Below the pieces are notes generated by a model. It had not been told where the DNA came from and did no database searches. It worked only from the letters and a program-made list of their open reading frames with translations. A DNA stretch of 64,000 nucleotides from Streptomyces sp. NRRL S-118 (GTDB lineage Bacteria; Actinomycetota; Actinomycetes; Streptomycetales; Streptomycetaceae): positions 1 to 64,000 of the forward strand of contig NZ_KL591018.1 in NCBI RefSeq assembly GCF_000716335.1, in the 5' to 3' direction. This document shows positions 42,957 through 52,463 of the stretch, in pieces. Made by a program: the position numbers and the translations under genes. Numbering within the stretch: position 1 is the first letter of the stretch; each line of letters starts with the position of its first letter.

Positions 42957-43127
42957 TCTGTGTGAGGCGCTCACCCTGACGGTGCGGTCGCGTCGTCAGG
43001 GTCGCGCCCGGTCCACGACTTTCCCGGCGACCGGACCTGGCTGGTGATCAGCGGCACGTCGGTGTCGCGCGGATGCTTTCCGGACGACGGAGTCCCTTAT
43101 CCGGCCGTGATCGTCCTTTCACGGTGC

Positions 43128-43193
43128 GGCCCCGGCCTCCCCGAGCGGCACACGGAGGGCAGACCGGGCCCCGGCCTCCCCGAGCGGCACACG
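43128..43193 (+). repeat. 27-bp direct repeat, two copies, period 39 bp
   Basis: GGCCCCGGCCTCCCCGAGCG and seven further bases recur exactly at 43128-43154 and 43167-43193, just upstream of the DevR-like box before the stress-protein gene. The period equals about 3.7 helical turns. Confidence 0.8.
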
Positions 43194-43218
43194 CTCAGGG
43201 CGGACCGGGCCCCTCACG

Positions 43219-43234
43219 GGGGACCAGCGGCCCT
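43219..43234. promoter_or_regulatory. DevR/DosR-like operator upstream of the first stress-protein gene
   Basis: GGGGAC-CAGC-GGCCCT matches the recurring island palindrome RGGGCC-N4-GGCCCY (arms 4 of 6 symmetric). It lies 66 bp before the start at 43301. Confidence 0.55.
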
Positions 43235-43300
43235 TCGGCGGACGTCCCGCAGACAGCAGGCTGAAGGGCAACACCACCCCCTGCATCCGGAGGTCCGCCG

Positions 43301-44194
43301 ATGTCCCGCACGCTCACCGTTGGTCTCGACGGAACCCGAGTATGCCTGTCGGCGGTCCAATGGGCCGCCGCAGAGGCAGTGCGCCGCGGAGTGGGGCTGA
43401 GACTGCTGCACGTATGGGACCTGGGGCCGGACGTGCACACTCCGCTCTTCGTCCGGGGGAACGGGCACGACCGGACCGCGTGGATCCCCCGCCGCGTCGC
43501 GGGCCAGGTGCGTTCCGCACACCCCGGTTTGGAGGTGACCATCTCGCACGTCTGTGGCGATCCGGTCGATGTGCTGCGTGCTGCCGCGGCGGAGGACGAA
43601 CTGCTGGTTCTCGGGTCGCGGGGGCTCGGACCCATGGCCGGATACGTCCTCGGCTCCGTGTCCCTGGCTGTCGCCGCCCGTGCGCCTCGCCCGGTCGTGC
43701 TCGTCCGCGGGGCGGAGGAGAGCAAGGGACCCCCCGGAACGCCCGCCCTCCGCGCGCCCGGCGCGACCGTCCTCGTCGGGGTCGACCTCACCGGCGGGAA
43801 CGAAGCGGTGCTGGCCTTCTCCTTCGCACACGCCGACCGGCACGGCGGCTCGGTGCAGGCCCTCCACAGCTGGAGCCCCCCGCCCTTCCACGGAGCCGAG
43901 TCGACCCCGGCCGGGCACGCCTTGTCGGCCGAGGTGGCGGCTGCCAAGGAAGACGCTCTGGCAGAGGTGCTGGAGCCCTGGCGGCGGACGTTCCCCCGGG
44001 TCCCGGTCACCGCGCGCTGCACCCTCGGACGCCCGGCGCATGATCTGGTCGACGCGTCACGGGGTGCGGGGCTGGTCGTCGTCGGCCGCCGCGAACGCCG
44101 ATCACCAGTAGGCGTCCACCTGGGTGCCGTCACGCACGCCGTGCTGCACCACTGTCTGCCACCGGTGGCCGTGGTGCCGCACGAAGAGGCGTGA
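43301..44194 (+). CDS. Universal stress protein, two tandem domains
   Basis: 297 residues with two UspA domains. Domain 1 (about 1-145) carries the ATP-binding G-x2-G-x9-G(S) pattern in [20 protein letters not shown]; domain 2 (about 155-297) has VVGRRERRSPVGVHLGAVTH. Tandem ATP-binding Usp proteins are hallmark members of the mycobacterial DosR dormancy regulon. GGAGG lies 8 nt before the ATG. It is followed by the arginine deiminase genes with their own control region. Confidence 0.93.
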   Translation: MSRTLTVGLDGTRVCLSAVQWAAAEAVRRGVGLRLLHVWDLGPDVHTPLFVRGNGHDRTAWIPRRVAGQVRSAHPGLEVTISHVCGDPVDVLRAAAAEDELLVLGSRGLGPMAGYVLGSVSLAVAARAPRPVVLVRGAEESKGPPGTPALRAPGATVLVGVDLTGGNEAVLAFSFAHADRHGGSVQALHSWSPPPFHGAESTPAGHALSAEVAAAKEDALAEVLEPWRRTFPRVPVTARCTLGRPAHDLVDASRGAGLVVVGRRERRSPVGVHLGAVTHAVLHHCLPPVAVVPHEEA

Positions 44195-44245
44195 ACGGCC
44201 GGTTCCGCCCGGGTCGCCGCGCATGATCCCCGACCGCTGCCCAGC

Positions 44246-44261
44246 AGGGCCGAAGGGCCCT
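44246..44261. promoter_or_regulatory. DevR-like operator, distal site of the arginine deiminase operon
   Basis: AGGGCC-GAAG-GGCCCT: perfectly symmetric 6-bp arms with a 4-nt spacer. Confidence 0.65.
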
Positions 44262-44370
44262 GTGTGCCGAGCGAACGGGCCATCCCCAAGGGTGCTGCCC
44301 GGCCCGTGACCAGGGACTGTCGCCGCCGGGTGAGTGGGGACCCGAGTGCCAGAGTTCAAGTGCTGTTCGA

Positions 44371-44386
44371 GGGGCCCAGCGGCCCC
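44371..44386. promoter_or_regulatory. DevR-like operator, proximal site of the arginine deiminase operon
   Basis: GGGGCC-CAGC-GGCCCC: perfectly symmetric 6-bp arms, 4-nt spacer identical to that of the box at 43219. Confidence 0.65.
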
Positions 44387-44453
44387 GACCGGCGGCAGTC
44401 CCTGTGCTGCGCCACCTGCGCGCACGTTCCTTTCCCACCCTTGGGGGATCCCC

Positions 44454-45677
44454 ATGCCCTTTCACGTCGACTCCGAGACCGGCCGGCTGAAGCAGGTCAT
44501 CCTGCACCGGCCGGACCTCGAACTGAAACGCCTCACGCCCACCAACAAGGACGCGCTCCTCTTCGACGACGTGCTGTGGGTCAAACGTGCCCGTGAGGAG
44601 CATGACGCCTTCGCCGATGTTCTGCGGGACCGGGGAGTCGGCGTGCACCTTCTCGCCGACCTGCTCACGGAGACCCTGTCCGCAATCGACGCGCGGCAGC
44701 TGGTGCTGGAGCGGGTCTTCGACGAGCGGGAGTTCGGCGTCCTCGGAACCGACCGGCTGCGTGCGCATTTCGACTCCCTGGAACCGGCCGAGCTGACCGC
44801 CTCCCTCATCGGCGGCGTCACCAAGGCCGAACTGCTCGACCGCGTGGGCGCCGTACCGAGCGTACGGCTGCACGCCATGGCACCCGACGACTTCCTCCTC
44901 GAACCCTTGCCCAACCATCTGTTCACCCGCGACACCTCCTGCTGGGTGTACGACGGCGTGAGCGTCAATCCGATGAACAAGCGCGCCCGACGCCGGGAAA
45001 CGGTCCACTTCGAAGCCATATACCGGCACCACCCCTTGTTCGAGAAGGGCGAGTTCCACCGGTGGACCGACGGCGAGGGCGCCTACCCCGCCACCATCGA
45101 GGGTGGTGACGTCCTGGTCATCGGCAACGGTGCGGTGCTCGTCGGCATGAGCGAGCGCACCACGCCGCAGGCCGTGGAGAACCTCGCACTGCGGATGTTC
45201 GCGGCGGGTTCCGCCCGGCGGGTCGTGGCCGTCAGCCTGCCGAAGAGCCGCAGCTTCATGCACCTCGACACCGTCATGACCATGGTGAGCGCTGACACCT
45301 TCACCCGCTACGCCGGCCTCGGCATGCTTCCCTCCTCCACGATCGAACCGGGCACCGGAGGACAGGGACTGAAGGTCACCGACCACGCGCCCGGCCGGAT
45401 GGACCAGGTCATCGCCGAAGCCCTGGGTCTGCCGTCCATCAACGTTCTCACCCCCAGTCAGGACGTGCGTTCCGCCGAGCGGGAGCAGTGGGACGACGGC
45501 TGCAACGTGCTGGCTGTGGAGCCCGGTGTGGTCGTGGCGTACGAACGCAACGTGACCACCAACACCTACCTGCGCAAGAGCGGGATCGAGGTCATCACGG
45601 TGCGCGGAAGTGAGCTCGGCCGCGGTCGCGGCGGTCCGCGGTGCATGAGCTGCCCCATCGAACGAGAAGCCGCCTGA
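44454..45677 (+). CDS. arcA: Arginine deiminase
   Basis: 407 residues, normal length. It hydrolyses arginine to citrulline and ammonia, the first step of the ATP-yielding arginine deiminase pathway. Guanidino-carboxyl-binding motifs are present: [14 protein letters not shown], the catalytic pair region [30 protein letters not shown], and the nucleophile in [11 protein letters not shown] (Cys397). Start is the ATG giving [15 protein letters not shown]; the frame extends upstream but conservation begins here. First gene of the arcABC-carrier operon. Controlled, by inference, from the two palindromes upstream. Confidence 0.95.
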   Translation: MPFHVDSETGRLKQVILHRPDLELKRLTPTNKDALLFDDVLWVKRAREEHDAFADVLRDRGVGVHLLADLLTETLSAIDARQLVLERVFDEREFGVLGTDRLRAHFDSLEPAELTASLIGGVTKAELLDRVGAVPSVRLHAMAPDDFLLEPLPNHLFTRDTSCWVYDGVSVNPMNKRARRRETVHFEAIYRHHPLFEKGEFHRWTDGEGAYPATIEGGDVLVIGNGAVLVGMSERTTPQAVENLALRMFAAGSARRVVAVSLPKSRSFMHLDTVMTMVSADTFTRYAGLGMLPSSTIEPGTGGQGLKVTDHAPGRMDQVIAEALGLPSINVLTPSQDVRSAEREQWDDGCNVLAVEPGVVVAYERNVTTNTYLRKSGIEVITVRGSELGRGRGGPRCMSCPIEREAA

Positions 45678-45738
45678 TCCCGCGCCCGGTCCGACCACCT
45701 CGCCTTCCTCCACCCTGCACGCAGCAAGGAGCCCGACC

Positions 45739-46740
45739 ATGTCCGTCGCCCTGCGCCACCGCCCGTTCCTGAAGGAACTGGACTTCACTCCTGAGGAGTT
45801 CCGCCACCTGCTGGACCTTTCCGCCTCCATCAAGGCCGCCCGTCGCGAAGGGAGGGAGGAGCAGCGGCTGCGCGGCAAGAACATCGCCGTCATCTTCGAG
45901 AAGACGTCGACCAGGACCCGGTGCGCGTTCGAAGTGGCCGCCCACCAGCAAGGTGCGCATGTGACCTACCTCGACCCGGCCGGCTCGCAGCTCGGGCACA
46001 AGGACTCCATCAAGGACACCGCCCGCGTCCTCGGCCGCTACTACGACGGGATCGAATACCGGGGCAGCGACCAGCGGCTGGTGGAGGAACTGGCCCGGCA
46101 CGCCGGCGTGCCGGTCTGGAACGGCCTGACGGATCAGTGGCACCCCACGCAGTCGCTCGCCGACGTGCTCACCATGTGGGAGCACACCGACAAGCCGCTG
46201 AACCAGGTCTCCTTCGCCTACCTGGGGGACGCCAGGAACAACGTCGGCAACTCGCTGCTCGTCACCGCGGCGATGCTCGGCATGGACGTACGCATGGTCG
46301 GGCCGCGTTCCCTGCACAACGCCCCCGGGATCGTCGACGAGGCGCGGCGGGCGGGCGCAGTCAGCGGCGCGCGGATCACCCTGACGGAGGACGTGACCGA
46401 AGGGGTCGCGGGCGTCGACTTCCTCTACACGGACGTATGGCTCTCCATGGGGGAGCCGCCGGAGATGTGGGACGAGCGCATCGCCCTGCTCAAGCCGTAC
46501 CAGGTGACCACCAGGACCCTGGCGGCGACGGGCAACCCGAAGGTCAAGTTCATGCACTGCCTGCCGGCCTTCCACAACAGCGACACCACCGTCGGCGCCA
46601 GGATCGCGGCGCGGACGGGCATGACCGCGCTGGAGGTCACCGACGAGGTCTTCGAGTCCTCGCACTCCATCGTGTTCGACCAAGCCGAAAACCGGCTCCA
46701 CACCATCAAGGCGGTTCTCGTCGCCACCCTCGGCGACTGA
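45739..46740 (+). CDS. arcB: Ornithine carbamoyltransferase (catabolic)
   Basis: 333 residues. Carbamoyl-phosphate-binding motif STRTR (in [12 protein letters not shown], about residues 55-66), [13 protein letters not shown] and the ornithine-binding HCLPA ([10 protein letters not shown], about 272) are intact. In this operon it should run in the catabolic direction, splitting citrulline with phosphate into ornithine and carbamoyl phosphate. A clear AGGAG precedes the ATG. It is sandwiched between arcA and arcC, which distinguishes it from a biosynthetic argF. Confidence 0.95.
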   Translation: MSVALRHRPFLKELDFTPEEFRHLLDLSASIKAARREGREEQRLRGKNIAVIFEKTSTRTRCAFEVAAHQQGAHVTYLDPAGSQLGHKDSIKDTARVLGRYYDGIEYRGSDQRLVEELARHAGVPVWNGLTDQWHPTQSLADVLTMWEHTDKPLNQVSFAYLGDARNNVGNSLLVTAAMLGMDVRMVGPRSLHNAPGIVDEARRAGAVSGARITLTEDVTEGVAGVDFLYTDVWLSMGEPPEMWDERIALLKPYQVTTRTLAATGNPKVKFMHCLPAFHNSDTTVGARIAARTGMTALEVTDEVFESSHSIVFDQAENRLHTIKAVLVATLGD

Positions 46741-46774
46741 GAACGGCATCACCTCGACCCCGGAGAAGAACACC

Positions 46775-47716
46775 ATGCGTGTAGTCGTCGCACTGGGCGG
46801 CAACGCCCTGCTCCGCCGTCAGGAACGGCCGGACGCCGCCGTCCAGCTCACCAACGTCCGTGCCGCCGTGGCCGCCCTCGCCCCCCTCGCGGATGAGCAC
46901 GAACTGGTCATCACCCACGGGAACGGCCCGCAGGTCGGCGTGCTCGCCCTGCAAAGCGCCGCCGACAAGTCCCTCAGCAGTCCCTACCCCTTCGACGTCC
47001 TGGGCGCGGAGACCCAGGGCATGATCGGCTACTGGCTGCTCCAGTCGCTGCAGAACGCCTTGCCCGCACGGCAGGTCTGCGCCCTGCTGAACCAGACCCT
47101 GGTCTCCGCGGCCGACCCTGCCTTCGCCGACCCGGCCAAGTTCGTGGGCCCCGTCTACGGCCGGGCCGAAGCCCGGCGACTGGCCGCCGAACGTGGCTGG
47201 ACCGTCAAGCAGGACGGCACCCACTGGCGGCGCGTCGTTCCCTCCCCGCGTCCGCAGCGCGTCGTGGAGACCCGGCTGATCCGGCTGCTGCTGGATTCGG
47301 GGGCGGTGGCCGTGTGTGCCGGGGGCGGTGGCGTACCGGTGATCCGTGACGAACAGGGGCAGCTGACCGGCGTCGAAGCCGTGGTGGACAAGGACCTCAC
47401 CGCCGCCCTTCTGGCCGAGGCGCTCGACGCCGACGCGCTCCTGCTGCTCACGGACGTTCCTCATGTCTCGCTCGGCTACGGCACCCCCGACGCCGAGCCC
47501 ATCGGACGGACCACGCCCGCGGCCCTGAGAGCCCAGCGGTTCCCGGCCGGATCCATGGGACCCAAGGTCGACGCCGTATGCCGATTCGTCGAACTCACGG
47601 GCGGCATGGCCGCCATCGGCGCCCTCGAAGACGCCCGAGCCATCCTCGACGGCGCTGCCGGGACCGTCGTCACACCCAGCGGCCGCGAGGCCGACCACGA
47701 CGCACCCAGGACCTGA
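46775..47716 (+). CDS. arcC: Carbamate kinase
   Basis: 313 residues of the amino-acid-kinase fold: VVVALGGNALLRR at the N-terminus, THGNGPQVGVLALQ, KFVGPVYGRAEARRLA, VCAGGGGVPVIRD, VEAVVDKDLTAALLA and GSMGPKVDAVCRFV. It transfers the phosphate of carbamoyl phosphate to ADP, making the ATP of the pathway and releasing ammonia and CO2. The next gene starts one base after its stop codon. Confidence 0.96.
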   Translation: MRVVVALGGNALLRRQERPDAAVQLTNVRAAVAALAPLADEHELVITHGNGPQVGVLALQSAADKSLSSPYPFDVLGAETQGMIGYWLLQSLQNALPARQVCALLNQTLVSAADPAFADPAKFVGPVYGRAEARRLAAERGWTVKQDGTHWRRVVPSPRPQRVVETRLIRLLLDSGAVAVCAGGGGVPVIRDEQGQLTGVEAVVDKDLTAALLAEALDADALLLLTDVPHVSLGYGTPDAEPIGRTTPAALRAQRFPAGSMGPKVDAVCRFVELTGGMAAIGALEDARAILDGAAGTVVTPSGREADHDAPRT

Positions 47717-47717
47717 C

Positions 47718-49250
47718 ATGACTGTCGACAGCGCACCCACGTCCCCGCAGCCGGCCGGAGAGAGGACCGACTCCGGCATACCCGGCGGTACCCCACGGCG
47801 GTTCCGGTTCCCCTCCGCCTTCACCGTCCTGGTCGGCGTGACCGTGGCGGTCTGGGCCCTGACCTTCGTGATCCCCGCCGGCCGCTACGACATGAAGGAC
47901 GGCAGTCCCGTCCCGGGTACGTACCATCCCGTGGAATCGGCCACCGGTTTCCAGGACCGGCTCAAGGACCTGTTCCTCTCCCCGGTCAACGGTCTGTACG
48001 GGGTCACCGACGCCGAGACCGGTCTCACCACGCCCGGGGGGACCGGCTCCTTCGCGGGGGCCGCCGGAGTGTTCCTCTTCATCCTGGCCGTGGGCGCGTT
48101 CATCACCGTGACGATGCGCACCGGCGCCCTGACCACTGGAGTGGCACGGCTCGCGCAGCGCCTCCGTCACCACAGGACCCTGCTCCTCGTCGTTCTCCTG
48201 ACGGTGTTCTCCCTCGGCGGGACCACCTATGGCATGGCCGAGGAAACCCTCGGCTTCTACGGGCTCATGATCCCGCTGATGCTCGGCCTGGGGTACGACC
48301 GCATGGTCGCCGCGACGGTCATCATGGTGGGCGCCGGGGTCGGAACCCTCGCCTCAACAGTCAATCCCTTCGCCACCGGAGTGGCGTCCGACAGCGCCGG
48401 CATCGGCACCGGAGAGGGAATCATCCTGCGACTGTCGATGTGGGCCTGCCTGACCGCTCTGGCAGCCGTCCACGTCGTGCGCTACGCCCGCCGTGTCACC
48501 GCAGACCCCACGCGCTCCCTGACGCCGCTCACCGAGGACGACCGCCGTATCAAGAACGAGGGCAGGGACACGGTGGAGCTCACGCGCCGCCAGCGCACCG
48601 TCCTGTGCCTCTTCGCGGCCACCTTCCTCTTCATGATCTTCGCCGTGGTCCCCTGGTCCGGCCTGCACATCACCTTCCTGCCCACACTCGGCTGGTACTT
48701 CCCCGAACTCGCCGCCCTGTTCATCGTCGCGGCGGTCTTCGTCGGGCTGGTCGGTGGACTGGGGGAGAAGGGGACGGCGAACGCCGTCACCGCCGGTGCC
48801 GGGGACTTCATCGGAGCGGCGATGATCGTCATGCTGGCCCGGGGAGTCACGGTGATCATGAACAACGCCAGTGTCACCGACACCATCCTCGACGCCCTGC
48901 GGAGTGCCGTGACCGGCACGTCCTCCGGAGTGTTCGCCGTCCTGATGTTCCTGGTGAACCTTCCGCTGGCCTTCTTCGTCCCTTCCTCGTCCGGTCACGC
49001 GGCCCTCGCCATGCCCATCCTCGCTCCCCTGGCCGACTTCGCCGGTGTGAGCCGGGCCCTGGTGGTGACCGCCTACCAGTCGGCTTCCGGATGGGTGAAC
49101 CTCATCACGCCGACGTCGGCCGTCGTCATGGGTGGCCTGTCCCTTGCCAAGGTCCGCTACGACCAGTACCTGCGCTTCATGGCCCCACTGATGGGTGCCC
49201 TGCTGGTGGCCGTCGCCGGGTTCCTGGCGGTCGGTGCGGCAATGAGCTGA
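47718..49250 (+). CDS. arcD: YfcC/ArcD-type transporter, probable arginine/ornithine exchanger
   Basis: 510 residues with about 12 membrane helices, YfcC/C4-dicarboxylate anaerobic carrier family. Conserved segments include PSAFTVLVGVTVAVWALTFV, VFSLGGTTYGMAEETLGFYG, GAGVGTLASTVNPFATGVAS and VPSSSGHAALAMPILAPLAD. The position one base after arcC indicates it supplies the pathway, most likely by exchanging extracellular arginine for ornithine. The classical ArcD belongs to a different APC-type family in many bacteria, so the substrate is inferred from context. A strong hairpin follows. Confidence 0.85.
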   Translation: MTVDSAPTSPQPAGERTDSGIPGGTPRRFRFPSAFTVLVGVTVAVWALTFVIPAGRYDMKDGSPVPGTYHPVESATGFQDRLKDLFLSPVNGLYGVTDAETGLTTPGGTGSFAGAAGVFLFILAVGAFITVTMRTGALTTGVARLAQRLRHHRTLLLVVLLTVFSLGGTTYGMAEETLGFYGLMIPLMLGLGYDRMVAATVIMVGAGVGTLASTVNPFATGVASDSAGIGTGEGIILRLSMWACLTALAAVHVVRYARRVTADPTRSLTPLTEDDRRIKNEGRDTVELTRRQRTVLCLFAATFLFMIFAVVPWSGLHITFLPTLGWYFPELAALFIVAAVFVGLVGGLGEKGTANAVTAGAGDFIGAAMIVMLARGVTVIMNNASVTDTILDALRSAVTGTSSGVFAVLMFLVNLPLAFFVPSSSGHAALAMPILAPLADFAGVSRALVVTAYQSASGWVNLITPTSAVVMGGLSLAKVRYDQYLRFMAPLMGALLVAVAGFLAVGAAMS

Positions 49251-49267
49251 GGCCGGTCGGCCTCCCT

Positions 49268-49301
49268 GGCCGGCGGGCCGAGTCACTCGGTTCCGCCGGC
49301 C
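49268..49301 (+). terminator. Terminator of the arginine deiminase operon
   Basis: Hairpin with outer stem GGCCGGCGG/CCGCCGGCC (9 bp) and inner stem CCGAG/CTCGG around a TCA loop, starting 18 nt after the transporter stop. Confidence 0.85.
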
Positions 49302-49442
49302 CCTTGCTGTGCCCGGGGCGACCTCGGGCCTCATGGCGCTGCCGGACGGGACCAACAGGCCCCTGGGAGAGGCGCCGTTGACCGGCGACAGTGGGAATCG
49401 GCGGGGCAGGGTGCCCATGGGCCGCTCGAGGAGGTGGGCCAC

Positions 49443-49637
49443 GTGCCCGGATTGCTTGCCATCGGAGCCATCACGTCGATCGGGTTCGGTGCGATTCTGG
49501 TGTTCGCCGTCGACTGGCAGTGGGACGGAGCCGACAGGCCACTTGTCGGTCTCATCATGATGGCGGTCGGGATGCTCGCACTGGTCGCCGCAACGAGCAT
49601 GTACGGCCGTACTTCCCACTCCGGCAAGATGCCGTGA
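49443..49637 (+). CDS. Small two-helix membrane protein (DUF6458-like)
   Basis: 64 residues beginning at GTG 49443, with GGAGG 8 nt upstream; a GTG 9 bp earlier is possible but overlaps that site. Two membrane segments (LLAIGAITSIGFGAILVFAV and LVGLIMMAVGMLALVAATSM) flank a short loop DWQWDGADRP. The pattern FGAILVFAVDW followed by VGLIMMAVG matches the DUF6458 family of small actinobacterial membrane proteins, function unknown. It stands alone between the arginine operon and the second stress-protein gene. Confidence 0.75.
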   Translation: MPGLLAIGAITSIGFGAILVFAVDWQWDGADRPLVGLIMMAVGMLALVAATSMYGRTSHSGKMP

Positions 49638-49785
49638 GCCCGGCGACCGCGCACGGGGCCGGGGCGGACCCGTGGACGGCACGCGCCCCGCCGGGTCACG
49701 GCCTTCACTGCGGAGCCCGGTTCCGGCCGAAGGGATTCCGGGGCCGGCTCGTGCGTCGGAGGTTCCCCGGCGTGGTCGGCTACTC

Positions 49786-49845
49786 CTCGAACGCCTCCAA
49801 CGCCCGCGTCGCCGATGGCGAACGAGGGTGTCGGAGGCGTTCGAG
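49786..49845. repeat. 13-bp perfect inverted repeat
   Basis: CTCGAACGCCTCC at 49786-49798 pairs exactly with 49833-49845; the loop of 34 nt can itself pair partly (TCGCC/GGCGA). It could be a terminator for the small membrane-protein gene or a protein-binding site. Confidence 0.6.
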
Positions 49846-50032
49846 GGCGTTGTGAAGGACGGAGACGTGACCGTCACCACGGCACGCCAAGCCGGGCCGT
49901 CGGGTGCGGCCGCCCGTGCAGGCTGTCGCTCCCTGGAGCAGTGGCATCGCCGGCCTGCTCGTTTCGGGGGGGCGTACCCACGTCGAGCTGGTTCACCGAG
50001 TCGTGCACCGGCTCCCCCCGCACCGACATGCC

Positions 50033-50078
50033 GGGGCCGGGTGTCGCCGCTTCCAGGGAAGCGGCGACACCCGGCCCC
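50033..50078 (-). terminator. 22-bp perfect hairpin after the second stress-protein gene
   Basis: Left arm 50033-50054 and right arm 50057-50078 are perfectly complementary with almost no loop; pairing resumes beyond a 1-nt bulge for about 5 bp. It lies 39 bp downstream of the leftward stress-protein stop and so probably ends that transcript. Confidence 0.8.
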
Positions 50079-50117
50079 GGGCATCATTCGGTCCACGTCG
50101 GTGGTGCGACCGTACGG

Positions 50118-51050
50118 TCAGAGGTGTGGGACCACCGCCACCGGCGCCGTTGCGTGGTGCAGCACCGCGTGTGCGACCGGGCCGATGTGCGCGCCGATCG
50201 CCCCGCGGCGTATACGCCGCCCCACCACCAGCAGCGAGGCGTCCCTGGAGGCTTCCACGAGGTGGTCCGCGGCCCGGCCGACCACGCACTGCTCCGTGAC
50301 CTCGACATCCGGGAACTTGCCACGCCACGGCCGCAGTACGTCCGTGAGCGCACTCGCTTCGCGCAACGACCTCGCGACACCGTGGCCGGGGTCGGCGGCC
50401 GCGGGGTCGTATCCGAGGACGACCGGAGCGGTCCAGCCGTGGACCACCCGCAGCCGGGCCGACCTCGCAGCGGCGGCTTCGAAGGCGTACGCGATCAACT
50501 CGTCACACGGCCGGGAGAGGTCGAGGCCGAGCACCACGTCGAGGTACGCGCCCTCACCGGTGACGTTGCCACCGGCCTCGGAACGCAGTTCGTCCTCGGC
50601 CCGCTCGCGGGCGCGTACGACGACGACCGGGCGCTCGGCATGCGCGATGACGGGCAGGGACACCGAGCCGGCCAGGAAGCCACCGAGGACACCCAGCCCT
50701 CGCGATCCCAGGACCAGAACCTCCGCCTTCTCCGCCGCGGAGAGCAACACCTCGGCGGGACGCCCGAAGATCTGCTCGATACCGACGTTCAGGCCGGGAT
50801 GACCCTCCCGCAGCCGATCAACCACTTCACGAGGGACGCGTTCCGCCCAGTGCTGGGTGATGGTCGTTCCGCCGGGCGTTGTGTGCGTGCCCACGAACGG
50901 GGCGTGGGCGAAGGCCGGCGACCAGTCCTGCCAGGCGTGGAGGATGTGCAGCGGTAGGCCGCGCAGGCGGGCCTCCCGGGCGGCCCACTCCGCTGCGGCG
51001 AGCGACTCGGCCGAGCCGTCCACAGCGGCGATGACGGTACGTCGTGACAT
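50118..51050 (-). CDS. Universal stress protein, two tandem domains (second copy)
   Basis: 310 residues, two UspA domains. Domain 1 begins [20 protein letters not shown] and ends with [20 protein letters not shown], the intact ATP-binding motif. Domain 2 begins [20 protein letters not shown] and ends [20 protein letters not shown]. Start at 51050 has GGAGGAATCC directly before it. Transcribed leftward after the hibernation factor gene (180-bp gap). A paralogue of the Usp at 43.3 kb; both are typical of DosR-type regulons. Confidence 0.93.
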   Translation of the reverse strand: MSRRTVIAAVDGSAESLAAAEWAAREARLRGLPLHILHAWQDWSPAFAHAPFVGTHTTPGGTTITQHWAERVPREVVDRLREGHPGLNVGIEQIFGRPAEVLLSAAEKAEVLVLGSRGLGVLGGFLAGSVSLPVIAHAERPVVVVRARERAEDELRSEAGGNVTGEGAYLDVVLGLDLSRPCDELIAYAFEAAAARSARLRVVHGWTAPVVLGYDPAAADPGHGVARSLREASALTDVLRPWRGKFPDVEVTEQCVVGRAADHLVEASRDASLLVVGRRIRRGAIGAHIGPVAHAVLHHATAPVAVVPHL

Positions 51051-51230
51051 GGATTCCTCCGAATGCTGGGGGGACGTTCGTGCGGGGAGCGGTGGCGTAG
51101 CAGGGGGCGGGGCGTCGGCCCGCACGCGGCACATGACGGCGGCGAACGGGCCGGACCGAGCGAAGTCCGTCCGAGCGACCGGGAGTGTTCCGGAGCGCCG
51201 TCAGCGGCCGGTGCGGTCCTGGGACGGGCA

Positions 51231-52028
51231 CTACATGGCCGGGGTGATCAGTCCGTAGTGGCCGTCGTAGCGGTGGTAGAGCACGCTGCCCCGGCCGGTG
51301 GCGGTGTCGTGGAAGAAGACGAAGGGCAGACCGGTCAGGTGCAGCCGTTGCACGGCCTCGTCCACACGGCTCGTGGGGACGGGAATCGTGCTGACGCTCA
51401 GCACTCCCTCGATCTCCCGTTCCGGGCCCATGGGCCCGAGGGACGCCATGCGGTGCCGGCCGGTACGGGGGTCGCGGTAGACCACGCTGTCGTACCCGGA
51501 GGCCAGGTCGGTGAAGACCCAGAAGCCGTAGTCCATGGCTTCCAGGTCGATCAGGGCGTCCTCGGGCGTCTGCCGGGCCAGGCTGAACGACTTGTGCCGT
51601 ACGACGCGGCGCTCCTCGGCCGGCATGTGATGGCGGTGGGGGCGGTGTTCGTGACCCGGGCCGTCCCACGATGCCCGGTCGTCCGGGCCGCTGCCGCGTG
51701 GACCGCGGCTCCCGTACCGCCGTGCCCGGGCGAGCCGCGCCGTCAGGCGCTCCTGCAGGAGGTCGACGGCCTCGAACATGGTGCTCGCCGCGACGTGGGC
51801 CCGTACCGGCCGGCCGTTGACGTCCACCACGGCCTGAGCAGTAGCCGGACGGACCGTCGAAGCGTTGACGGCTTGGGTGAGCTTCACCCGGACCGACAGC
51901 ACCGGTTCGCTCACATGGCTGATCAGCGCGAGCACCTTCTCCCGGGCATAGGTGTCCGCGCCGTTCGGCACCTGTCCGCGGTTCCGCACCTCGACGCCGA
52001 TTTCCGTGCTGGTCTTGAGACCGCTCAT
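51231..52028 (-). CDS. hpf: Long ribosome hibernation-promoting factor with duplicated C-terminal domain
   Basis: 265 residues. The N-terminal S30AE domain (about 10-110: [31 protein letters not shown]) binds the ribosome decoding region. After a His/Arg-rich linker come two copies of the C-terminal dimerisation domain: [20 protein letters not shown] to [16 protein letters not shown], and [20 protein letters not shown] to [16 protein letters not shown]. Ordinary long HPFs have one copy. This double-tail form resembles the hypoxia-induced Rv0079/RafH group of mycobacteria. It should store ribosomes inactive during energy loss. AAGGAG sits 5 nt before the ATG. Confidence 0.9.
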   Translation of the reverse strand: MSGLKTSTEIGVEVRNRGQVPNGADTYAREKVLALISHVSEPVLSVRVKLTQAVNASTVRPATAQAVVDVNGRPVRAHVAASTMFEAVDLLQERLTARLARARRYGSRGPRGSGPDDRASWDGPGHEHRPHRHHMPAEERRVVRHKSFSLARQTPEDALIDLEAMDYGFWVFTDLASGYDSVVYRDPRTGRHRMASLGPMGPEREIEGVLSVSTIPVPTSRVDEAVQRLHLTGLPFVFFHDTATGRGSVLYHRYDGHYGLITPAM

Positions 52029-52463
52029 GGGAACTCCTTCCTTGGACGCTCCCAGCCTGTCCGCCGCCGGCCTGCCCGGGCAGAGCCGACAGGGCCCGGG
52101 CCGCGGTGCCGCCCGTACCGGCATCACGGGCGTACGCGGGGACTTCCGGACGCCTGTGAAGGCCGTTCGGCCCGCAGCCACCGGTCCCGTGAACGACAGA
52201 GGCCCCGGCTTGTCCGATCGGTGCACCAAGAGAGCGCAGGGGTGGCCCATCCGGCCCTTCTTGTCGTCATGCCGCCTGTGTCACGGTGCCGTGAGGCGGC
52301 ACGCGCACGACCATGGAGCGCGTGCGTCGAAGAGCTGAGACAGACGGCGCCCGGGCTGCGGCGAGGCGTCTCCGGTACGACGGGCGCGGGGGCACACGTT
52401 CCGCAATGCCACACGGGGAGGTCCGGCGGACGCCGCTCCCGCACTCACACGACGGAGGAAGAC
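52029..52463. promoter_or_regulatory. Divergent control region, hibernation factor / phosphoketolase
   Basis: 435 bp with no supported gene. A weaker copy of the island palindrome lies at 52243-52258 (TGGCCC-ATCC-GGCCCT). The rest shows no recognisable element. Confidence 0.5.
52243..52258. promoter_or_regulatory. Weak DevR-like operator
   Basis: TGGCCC-ATCC-GGCCCT keeps the 6+4+6 layout but only four of six arm positions are symmetric. It sits about 205 bp from the phosphoketolase start and 215 bp from the hibernation factor start. Confidence 0.35.

Larger units (their letters stand above)
42957..43300. promoter_or_regulatory. Intergenic/leader region of the first universal stress gene
   Basis: No gene is visible. 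It holds a 27-bp exact direct repeat (43128-43154 and 43167-43193, period 39 bp) and a DevR-like palindrome at 43219-43234, 66 bp before the stress-protein start. Confidence 0.55.
44195..44453. promoter_or_regulatory. Promoter region of the arginine deiminase operon
   Basis: 259 bp carrying two perfect copies of the island palindrome (listed separately), the nearer one 67 bp before the deiminase start, a spacing like that before the first stress-protein gene. Confidence 0.6.
49638..50117. other. Non-coding stretch with two large inverted repeats
   Basis: 480 bp with no supported gene. It contains a 13-bp inverted repeat at 49786-49845 (34-nt loop) and the very long hairpin at 50033-50078, which probably terminates the leftward stress-protein gene. 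Confidence 0.6.

Noticed and set aside
45739..46740. Ornithine carbamoyltransferase considered as biosynthetic argF
   Set aside because: It is flanked by arcA and arcC with an adjacent carrier gene, so the catabolic role is better supported.
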